Position numbers and translations under genes: made by a program. From positions 1-6,242 of the forward strand of contig RKSI01000201.1 in NCBI GenBank assembly GCA_007570905.1: a stretch of DNA of 6,242 bases, written 5' to 3'. The notes beneath the pieces were generated by a model. That model searched no databases, was not told the DNA's origin, and was given only the letters and a program-made list of their open reading frames with translations. Of this stretch, positions 1 through 5,373 are shown in pieces; position 1 is the stretch's first letter; each line of letters starts with the position of its first letter. This DNA comes from Gammaproteobacteria bacterium. Its GTDB lineage: Bacteria; Pseudomonadota; Gammaproteobacteria; Poriferisulfidales; Oxydemutatoraceae.

Positions 1-281
1 AACTTCGCGTGGCTTTCCGGACTGTCGGTGCTGACGCCGACCACCTTGCAGCCGAGGTCGCGTATCTGCACGATGTCATCGCGGAACGAACACGCCTCGG
101 TGGTGCAGCCCGGCGTGTCGTCCTTCGGATAAAAATACAGCACCAGCCACTCGCCGCGGTAATCGGCCAGGCGGTGTATCTCGCCATGCTGGTCCGGCAA
201 CGCAAAATCCGGCGCCGCCTCCCCCGCTTGCAGCGCATGCGCGCGGCCCGTCAGCATCATAATCAGCAGTATGGTTTCCAT
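1..281 (-). CDS. bcp: Bcp/PrxQ-type thioredoxin-dependent thiol peroxidase, partial, with N-terminal export-like extension
   Basis: This peroxiredoxin reduces hydrogen peroxide and organic hydroperoxides and is normally recycled by thioredoxin. The visible 93 codons run off the left edge, so the C-terminal ~40% is missing (family members are about 150-160 residues). The family N terminus starts near residue 18 (AGEAAPDFALPDQHG), and the active site reads TPGCTTEAC: peroxidatic Cys59 and resolving Cys64 in the CX4C spacing of Bcp/PrxQ. The end (STDSPESHAKF) is also typical. Before the family start are 16 extra residues with a hydrophobic core (ILLIMML) and an AHA site that could be a signal peptidase cut, suggesting a periplasmic enzyme, although the n-region lacks Lys/Arg. 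The ATG is preceded by GGAG (complement of 290-293) at 8 nt spacing. The gene lies 16 nt after a small secreted ORF on the same strand and may be cotranscribed with it. Family assignment is secure; export is inferred. Confidence 0.93.
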   Translation of the reverse strand, partial: METILLIMMLTGRAHALQAGEAAPDFALPDQHGEIHRLADYRGEWLVLYFYPKDDTPGCTTEACSFRDDIVQIRDLGCKVVGVSTDSPESHAK

Positions 282-297
282 TGGGTTATCTCCGCCC

Positions 298-477
298 CTA
301 TGTTACACCGTTGTTGGTCCAGCGCGCAGTGGTCTGAGTGCTTAACAGAGACTGGGACTGAAAGTCTTCGGCAAAGGGAAAACCGGGCGACGCACCATGC
401 AGGGGCGCCGGAAGCGGCAGGATTGCCCATGCCGCTAATATAGAAAGCAGTCTCGCTGCTGCAAGAGTCGGTTTCAT
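298..477 (-). CDS. Small secreted protein of unknown function, or truncated N terminus of a larger secreted protein
   Basis: This 59-codon ORF starts at an ATG preceded by GGGA (complement of 485-488) at 7 nt spacing. Residues 1-29 form a convincing Sec signal peptide: Lys2 and Arg9, a hydrophobic stretch LLSILAAWAILPLPAPL, then LHGA with a plausible cut after Ala29. The mature part would be only ~30 residues (SPGFPFAEDFQSQSLL, then STQTTARWTNNGVT). From memory, the F-x-x-DF ... TTA-x-W pattern resembles the opening strand of large secreted beta-rich proteins, so the gene could be the surviving start of a truncated one. It has no Cys, no lipobox and no other recognisable domain. The stop lies 16 nt before the peroxidase ATG, with that gene's ribosome site in between, which supports cotranscription. 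I see no function to assign. A longer in-frame version begins at 534, but the MKPT start fits the signal peptide and ribosome site better. Confidence 0.5.
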   Translation of the reverse strand: MKPTLAAARLLSILAAWAILPLPAPLHGASPGFPFAEDFQSQSLLSTQTTARWTNNGVT

Positions 478-530
478 ATGGATGTCCCGTTCATACCGAT
501 GGCCGATATTACCATAGAGACCGCCCTTCG

Positions 531-547
531 GCATGGTATATCATACC
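531..547. promoter_or_regulatory. Candidate divergent promoter with palindromic operator
   Basis: A 13-bp palindrome, GGTATATCATACC (arms GGTAT 535-539 and ATACC 543-547), sits between the divergently transcribed protease and small-secreted-protein genes. It overlaps a candidate extended -10 on the plus strand (TGGTATATC, 534-542) and a -10-like TATGAT on the minus strand (complement of 540-545). Neither has a good -35 hexamer at normal spacing. The half TCATACC recurs at 491-497 (TCATACCGATGG versus TCATACCTATTG, 10 of 12 identical), as expected if a regulator binds more than one site. Promoter and operator roles are inferred from position and symmetry only. Confidence 0.35.
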
Positions 548-550
548 TAT

Positions 551-573
551 TGAAAAATCGGCGTTTTTCGCCG
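551..573 (-). terminator. Candidate intrinsic terminator on the minus strand, also a hairpin in the protease leader
   Basis: A perfect 5-bp GC stem (CGGCG 559-563, CGCCG 569-573) encloses five T residues. Read on the minus strand it is CGGCG-AAAAA-CGCCG followed by ATTTTTCA, the layout of a short Rho-independent terminator. It would stop leftward antisense transcripts crossing the protease gene before they reach the small ORF and peroxidase. Read on the plus strand it lies just upstream of the protease ribosome site (577-581) and might influence initiation. The stem is short, so either role is tentative. Confidence 0.35.
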
Positions 574-592
574 GTTGGAGGCGGCTTCCAGC

Positions 593-3313
593 ATGACAAT
601 TCCATGGAAAACAAAGAATATCCGATGGTTCATCGGGGGGGCTGTTGTCGCCCTGATGATGATACTGCTGGCCGAATCTTCCGCACCGCCGCGCAGCGAA
701 ATCACAACATCCACACAAACACCATACAAAAAAGACTTCCGCCCCATCCTGCAAAACATCAAAACCATTCCCGAACACCTGCTTGATGAAAAAACCAAAC
801 GCCAGAAACTGCTGGTCAAGCGCCTACCCGGTGCGCCAGAACCCGCTAATGGCCCGATGGCGATACTCTCCCAAATGGAAGAAGTTCGCACAACCTACCT
901 CGATCAACTGGACATCTCCACCGTAGAAATTCCCGCCGCATGGGATGCAGACTGGCTGCTGGAAATTATCCAGCAAGGCCCGTCGGTGGACTATGTCGGC
1001 ATGGATTACAGCGGCAACAGAGTACCAGGCTCCCTGCCATCCGGAACCAGGCCAAACGACCCCGGTTTCAGGGAACAAACCAACTTGCACAACCCGGTCA
1101 ACGATGTGGATGTGGACGCCCCGGAAGCGTGGACCTACACTACCGGCAGCGACAGTGTCGTGGTCGTAGTGGCCGACGTTGGATTTGATGTCAACAACCC
1201 CGAGTTACGCCCCAATCTGTGGGTCAACAGCAGCGAAACTGCAGGCGATGGCATAGACAACGACAACAACGGCTGCACGGATGACATCCACGGCTGTTAC
1301 TTTTTCAATGGAAGAAGTGACGGCTATCTGGGAAATTTTCGATCAGGAGATGTTCGGACCGGGCATGGCACGGTGGTTGCCAGCGTTCTCGGCGCCCGCG
1401 GAAACAACAACAATGGGATTGCAGGCGTCGCCTGGAATATCAAGTTGATGCTTTTGAACGATGGCCTGTCAATGGATGGCTATAACTACATCCTTAAAAT
1501 GCGGCGCAGAGGCGTCAACATCCGGGCCATCAACTACAGTCAGATATCCATTGATGGCTTTGGAGATTGCGACTCCGGGGTCGCAATCTCCGAATTATCG
1601 TCCATGCAATGTGCGGAAAGGAGAATAGGACATCAATGTATGGAGCACATGACTCTGAAACAACTTGAGGCGGAAGGAGTTCTGCTCGTCCCGATAGCCG
1701 GAAATGATGGGATAAACTACAATAACCATCCAGAGCGATTGCCTACACCGGCTTGTTATGACCTTGATAACATCATTGTTGTCGCGGGACAAAGCAAAGA
1801 TAAACGAGAACGCTGGGTGGGTACTACTCGTCCTGATGCAGTATATGAGTCCAGCTACGGCAGCATAATAGCTGACTTGTACGCACCTGCTGAAAGCGTC
1901 CCAACCTTCGTCTTCACCAGACGCGGACAAATCGAACCTGGTTCTGGAACTTCCTTGGCAGCCCCTCATGTCGCCGCCGCCGCCGCCCTGCTGTGGTCCT
2001 TTAAGCCGGACTTGATCGTCGCCGAGGTGCGCAGTGCGCTGCTCGATACCGTGGACCGTTTCGATACATTCAAACTGAGAGACGAAAACGGCGTCCCGAC
2101 CACAGACACCGTCGCCTCCGGCGGCGCCCTGAACATCGCAAACGCCCTTTATTCCGTCGCAACACCCGGCATTCGCATTCATTCTTCGCAAACCACCATC
2201 GCCGAAGGAACCAGCGGCTACATTGACCTGTCACTGACAAGAGAACCCGTCCGGCCCTCGTCCGGCCAGGTTGTGGTGTTGCAAGGCGACGCCGTCATGC
2301 TCTCCGGCGCCGACGCCGTCGTCACACCCTCCACACTGACCTTCACTTCCGCCAACTGGCACATCCCGCAGAGAATGACCGTCCGCGCCGCAGGAACCAG
2401 CGGCAGTGAAGTGATGCTGCAAGTCTCGGTAAACCGGCACCTCTCAACCACCCACTACGAAGGCATCAGGCGCACCGCAACCATGACACTGCAAAGCGAC
2501 GGCATCAGACCAACCCTGCACATACCCGCGCGCGTTGCCGAAGGAGACACCGCAACCGCCACCATCCGGTTCAGCGACCCGCTCATCAGCACCGCACAAT
2601 TCACCACCACCGCCACCGGCGCCGGCACCGCCGCCGAAGGCGAAGACTACACACTGCCCGACCCCATCACCACCACACCCGGCGCCACTTCCGCCACCTT
2701 CACCATCCGGACAACGGAACAGCCGGGCTACAACGGCCCCGACAAAACCATTCACCTGCAAATCACCACCGACAACCCCCACATCCTGCGAGAGGCACTG
2801 CCCCTGCCGGCCACCCTGACGATAGAAGACCGTGACACCCCCATCATGACCATCAGCGTCTTCCCCCGCACCATCACCCAGAGCAACATGGCAGCAACCG
2901 CCCCAACCGCCACCGCAACCATCCAACTGGACCGCATGGCCGTGTCCGATGTGCGCGTCCTTCTGAACGCAAGAACGAGCAGGCGAGGCGGCGACATCAG
3001 CCACCTGTTCTATCGCCTCGGCGACAACCCCAGCAACATCTGGCCCGCCAGCGCAACCATCATGGAAAACGCCACCTCAACAGAAATCATCATCCACTCG
3101 CTGGACTACGACAACGACCTCGGCCCGTCCCACTGGATACGCCTGTCCCCGTCCATCTCCTCCGATGCCGCCGCAAGACTCGGCGAACCCCGATGGGCCA
3201 CCCTGCGAACAAGAGACGACGACGGAGACTCCGACACCTACATCAGACTGCGCGTCTTCCTCGAAGGCGCGGTGCCCACAACACCCGTTGACACCATCCA
3301 GACCGACCCGTAA
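593..3313 (+). CDS. Exported subtilisin-like (S8) serine protease with C-terminal Calx-beta-like domains
   Basis: This is a predicted extracytoplasmic endopeptidase of 906 residues. Residues 1-31 hold Lys6, Lys8, Arg11 and a hydrophobic core (12-27), either a signal peptide (possible cut at ESSA, though Pro follows) or an uncleaved anchor. Residues ~32-165 look like a pro-region ending in RPNDPGFREQTNL. The S8 domain spans ~166-525: Asp195 in VVVADVGFD, then WVNSSETAGDGIDNDNNG, His258 in RTGHGTVVAS, oxyanion Asn371 in PIAGNDG, and Ser454 in GSGTSLAAPHVA, so the active site is complete. Six Cys (228, 235, 326, 340, 349, 388) could form disulfides. Residues ~526-637, 639-750 and 751-876 form three beta-sandwich repeats; the second (AEGDTATATIRFSDP ... 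GTAAEGEDYTL ... LTIEDRD) is closest to Calx-beta. No beta-barrel, LPXTG, PEP-CTERM or T9SS tail lies before the stop. I chose ATG 593 because GGAGG (577-581) lies 11 nt upstream; a TTG at 575 would place that site inside the gene. Substrate and role are unknown. Confidence 0.92.
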   Translation: MTIPWKTKNIRWFIGGAVVALMMILLAESSAPPRSEITTSTQTPYKKDFRPILQNIKTIPEHLLDEKTKRQKLLVKRLPGAPEPANGPMAILSQMEEVRTTYLDQLDISTVEIPAAWDADWLLEIIQQGPSVDYVGMDYSGNRVPGSLPSGTRPNDPGFREQTNLHNPVNDVDVDAPEAWTYTTGSDSVVVVVADVGFDVNNPELRPNLWVNSSETAGDGIDNDNNGCTDDIHGCYFFNGRSDGYLGNFRSGDVRTGHGTVVASVLGARGNNNNGIAGVAWNIKLMLLNDGLSMDGYNYILKMRRRGVNIRAINYSQISIDGFGDCDSGVAISELSSMQCAERRIGHQCMEHMTLKQLEAEGVLLVPIAGNDGINYNNHPERLPTPACYDLDNIIVVAGQSKDKRERWVGTTRPDAVYESSYGSIIADLYAPAESVPTFVFTRRGQIEPGSGTSLAAPHVAAAAALLWSFKPDLIVAEVRSALLDTVDRFDTFKLRDENGVPTTDTVASGGALNIANALYSVATPGIRIHSSQTTIAEGTSGYIDLSLTREPVRPSSGQVVVLQGDAVMLSGADAVVTPSTLTFTSANWHIPQRMTVRAAGTSGSEVMLQVSVNRHLSTTHYEGIRRTATMTLQSDGIRPTLHIPARVAEGDTATATIRFSDPLISTAQFTTTATGAGTAAEGEDYTLPDPITTTPGATSATFTIRTTEQPGYNGPDKTIHLQITTDNPHILREALPLPATLTIEDRDTPIMTISVFPRTITQSNMAATAPTATATIQLDRMAVSDVRVLLNARTSRRGGDISHLFYRLGDNPSNIWPASATIMENATSTEIIIHSLDYDNDLGPSHWIRLSPSISSDAAARLGEPRWATLRTRDDDGDSDTYIRLRVFLEGAVPTTPVDTIQTDP

Positions 3314-3324
3314 CTGCCTGAAAA

Positions 3325-3353
3325 CCGGACTTCCGCTTTCGCAGGAATGGCAG
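3325..3353. repeat. Degenerate palindromic intergenic repeat (ATTCCCGC-type)
   Basis: These 29 bases differ at about 5 positions from a palindromic intergenic repeat common in many proteobacterial genomes (core TTCCCGCTTTCGCGGGAA, recalled rather than searched). A hairpin remains: TTCCGC (3331-3336), loop TTTC, then GC-A-GGAA (3341-3347) with one bulged A. It starts 11 bases after the protease stop and may stabilise or end that transcript, but no T-run follows. Confidence 0.5.
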
Positions 3354-3390
3354 CAAGTGGCGTTCTACTGCTTCTGCGGAAATAGTGGGC

Positions 3391-3407
3391 AGGGGCGCAA
3401 AGCCCCT
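3391..3407. terminator. GC-rich hairpin at the convergent gene ends, overlapping the cysG stop codon
   Basis: A perfect 6-bp stem (AGGGGC 3391-3396, GCCCCT 3402-3407) with a 5-base loop GCAAA shares two bases with the cysG stop codon (complement of 3406-3408). No T-run follows on either strand, so it is not a classical intrinsic terminator. It could protect the 3' end of one or both convergent transcripts or be a copy of a dispersed hairpin repeat. Confidence 0.35.
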
Positions 3408-4812
3408 ACACCCCCGCCTCCACATTTCTGTCCACGCCGTACCATTGCAGTTTGTCATGCAAACGCACGACCTCGCCGACCATCAGCAGTGTCGGCGGTG
3501 ACACCTCGCAGTCGCTTGTCAGTGCGGCGAGGCTGGAAAGGTCGCCCAGCAGCACGCGCTGGTCGGGCAGCGTGCCGCGCATCACCAGCGCGGCGGGCGT
3601 TTGCGGCGGCAGGCCGTGGCGCACCAACTCGGCGCAGATGGTTTCCAGGCCGACCAGGCCCATGTAAAACACCAGCGTCTGCGATGGGCGCGCCAGCATT
3701 TCCCAGTCAAGGCGCACGCTGCCGTCTTTCAGGTGGCCGGTTACGAAGATGCACGCCTGGGCGTGGTCGCGGTGCGTCAGCGGAATGCCGGCGTACGACG
3801 CGCAGCCGAGCGCCGCGGTGATGCCCGGCACCACCTGGAACGGGATGTTGCGCTCCATCAGCGTCTCAATTTCCTCGCCGCCGCGCCCGAACACGAACGG
3901 GTCGCCGCCCTTCAGCCGCAGCACCTTGCGCCCTTCCTGCGCGAAGCGCACCAGCAGCGCGTTGATGCGCTCCTGCGGCATCGCGTGCCGGGCACGTTCC
4001 TTGCCGGCGTAGATTTTTTCCACATCGTCGCGCAGCAGTTTCAGGATGGAGTCGGACACGAGGCGGTCGTAAAGCACCACATCGGCCTGCTGCATCAGGC
4101 GCAGCGCCTTGATGGTGAGCAGGTCGGGGTCGCCGGGGCCGGAGCCGACGAGGTAAATCTCGCCGGTGTTGGCGGCGCCGTTGCCGGCGTTCAGCAACGC
4201 TTGCAGTTCGGCCTCGGCCTGCGGCAGGCGCCCGGCGAACACCTGGTCGGCGACGCGCCCGCGCAGCACCTTGTCCCAGAATCTCCGGCGTTCGCGCGGC
4301 TCGGCGAAGCGCGCCTTCACCTTCGGGCGGTAGCGAGCGGCAAGGCCGGCCAGCGTCGCGTAGGCCGCCGGAATGCAGCCGGCCAGGTGCGATTTCAGCA
4401 GCCGCGACAGCAGCGGCGACACGCCGTCGGTGGAGATGGCGATGCGTATCGGCGCGCGTTCTATCAGCGACGGGAAAATGACATTGCCGCGGTCCGGTTC
4501 GTCAACGACATTGACGGGGATGTCCAGCGCGGCGCATTGTTCGGCTATCCGGCGGTTGACGGCGGGGTCGTCGGTGGCGGCGACGACCAGCGCCATGCCG
4601 GACAGGTCGGCGGGCGTGAACGGGCGCTGCTTGATGGCGCAGTCGCCGGCGCGCGCGGCGTCTTGCATGGACGGCGAGATGGCCGGGGCGACGACGCTCA
4701 GCGACAGGCCGCCTTCCAGCAGACGGCGCGCCTTGCGCGCGGCCACCTCGCCGGCGCCGACGACCAGCGCCGGCCTGCCCTTCAGTTTCAGGAACAGCGG
4801 CAGGTAGTCCAT
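3406..4812 (-). CDS. cysG: Siroheme synthase CysG (uroporphyrinogen-III C-methyltransferase / precorrin-2 dehydrogenase / ferrochelatase)
   Basis: CysG makes siroheme, the cofactor of sulfite and nitrite reductases, from uroporphyrinogen III: two SAM-dependent methylations, NAD-dependent oxidation and iron insertion, all cytosolic. At 468 residues it matches the fused enzyme (E. coli 457). The N-terminal dehydrogenase/chelatase module (1-~150) begins MDYLPLFLKLKGRP and has the NAD-binding VVGAGEVAARK (18-27) and NVVDEPDRGNVIFP with Asp104, the residue important in Salmonella CysG. The C-terminal methyltransferase (~217-460) has YLVGSGPGDPDLLTIKA, Asp249 and Lys271 (LYDRLVS, AGKERARH), RLKGGDPFVFGRGGEE (299-314), VVPGITAALGCASYAGIPLTHR and Met384 (FYMGL). 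The position of Salmonella phosphoserine 128 appears to be Thr here (ISTDGVSP). The family-typical N terminus supports the ATG, although the ribosome site is weak (GGA, 8 nt upstream). It follows rimI by 108 nt and converges on the protease gene. Confidence 0.97.
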   Translation of the reverse strand: MDYLPLFLKLKGRPALVVGAGEVAARKARRLLEGGLSLSVVAPAISPSMQDAARAGDCAIKQRPFTPADLSGMALVVAATDDPAVNRRIAEQCAALDIPVNVVDEPDRGNVIFPSLIERAPIRIAISTDGVSPLLSRLLKSHLAGCIPAAYATLAGLAARYRPKVKARFAEPRERRRFWDKVLRGRVADQVFAGRLPQAEAELQALLNAGNGAANTGEIYLVGSGPGDPDLLTIKALRLMQQADVVLYDRLVSDSILKLLRDDVEKIYAGKERARHAMPQERINALLVRFAQEGRKVLRLKGGDPFVFGRGGEEIETLMERNIPFQVVPGITAALGCASYAGIPLTHRDHAQACIFVTGHLKDGSVRLDWEMLARPSQTLVFYMGLVGLETICAELVRHGLPPQTPAALVMRGTLPDQRVLLGDLSSLAALTSDCEVSPPTLLMVGEVVRLHDKLQWYGVDRNVEAGV

Positions 4813-4834
4813 GCGCCTGATCCGTGCGCGGCGT

Positions 4835-4931
4835 GGTTACAGTGTGCGCGGCGGGATGGCCGCGTGTCTGTGCGGAGAAGCCGGGGGCGGGCGCAGGGCG
4901 GTCATGGTTGCAGCACGCGGTTACAGCACGC
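4835..4931. repeat. Short repeats GGTTRCAGCACGC around the rimI stop codon
   Basis: Two adjacent 13-mers, GGTTGCAGCACGC (4906-4918) and GGTTACAGCACGC (4919-4931), differ at one base, and the second contains the rimI stop codon on the complement. A third, looser copy, GGTTACAGTGTGC, lies at 4835-4847 just upstream of cysG. This looks like a small local duplication in the 108-nt rimI-cysG spacer. No function is apparent, and no other gene is supported in the spacer. Confidence 0.55.
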
Positions 4932-5373
4932 GCGCCAGCACGACGGCGTCTTCGCGTCCGCCGCTTGACGGGTAGTAATTCCTGCGCCTGCTGATGCGGT
5001 TGAAGCCTTCGGACAAATACAGGTTTTGCGCCGCCGGGTTGTCGGCCCGCACTTCCAGTATCGCGCGCACGGCGCCGCGGCGCACGGCGACGCCCAGCAG
5101 GAAGCGCAGCAGCGCGCGGCCATGGCCGCGGCGGCGGAAGTCCGGGTCTGTGCACAGGTTCAGCAGGTGGCATTCGCCGGCGCCTGCGGACATCACGCCG
5201 TAGCCGACGATGCGGTCGCCGCGTTCCAGGATGCGGCACTCGCAGCCTTCTTGCAGGCAACTGAGGAACACGCCGGGGTTCCACGGAAAGTCAAACACGC
5301 GGCGTTCAATGGCGCAGACGGCGTCAAGGTCGTCTTCGCGCATCGGGCGCGGGGAAACACCGGGCGCGTTCAT
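4921..5373 (-). CDS. rimI: Ribosomal protein S18-alanine N-acetyltransferase RimI
   Basis: RimI transfers acetyl from acetyl-CoA to the N-terminal alanine of ribosomal protein S18. The 150-residue product is a single GNAT domain: N-terminal RPMREDDLDAVCAIERRVFDFPW, LLNLCTDPDFRRRGHGRALL with the acetyl-CoA-binding R-x-x-G-x-G/A loop (~80-85), and LEVRADNPAAQNLYLSEGF with Glu107 and Tyr119, matching the spacing of E. coli Glu103 and Tyr115. RRRNYYP near residue 129 is the typical RimI ending. The start is the ATG whose A and TG overlap the upstream stop (ATGA), with AGGG 7 nt upstream. A longer in-frame start at 5421 would run further into the upstream gene and adds non-family residues. The overlap suggests translational coupling with the uracil-DNA glycosylase. 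The tsaB gene often found next to rimI is not in view. Confidence 0.95.
   Translation of the reverse strand: MNAPGVSPRPMREDDLDAVCAIERRVFDFPWNPGVFLSCLQEGCECRILERGDRIVGYGVMSAGAGECHLLNLCTDPDFRRRGHGRALLRFLLGVAVRRGAVRAILEVRADNPAAQNLYLSEGFNRISRRRNYYPSSGGREDAVVLARVL

Noticed and set aside
9..443. Plus-strand 144-codon frame over the peroxidase start and small ORF
   Set aside because: It is antisense to the peroxidase, whose active-site motif is clear, and its product shows no family features.
2444..3004. Long open frame antisense to the protease C-terminal repeats
   Set aside because: Its Gly/Val/Ala/Cys-rich product is what reversed C-rich threonine/alanine codons give; it has no domain and lies inside a well-supported gene.
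2160..3300. Possible exact DNA repeats encoding the three C-terminal domains
   Set aside because: The domains resemble each other only in fold-level pattern; I see no long identical nucleotide repeats, so no recent tandem duplication.
4837..4905. 22-codon ORF in the rimI-cysG spacer (possible leader peptide)
   Set aside because: It has no ribosome site and a Pro/Arg-rich product expected from GC-rich spacer, with no attenuator structure seen.
3601..4968. 455-codon open frame antisense to cysG
   Set aside because: It mirrors cysG in a GC-rich background, its product is low-quality Arg/Gln/His/Gly-rich sequence, and it has no recognisable motif.
4502..5284. 260-codon minus-strand frame crossing rimI and the cysG start
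   Set aside because: It is an Arg/Pro-rich shadow frame overlapping two genes with clear family motifs.
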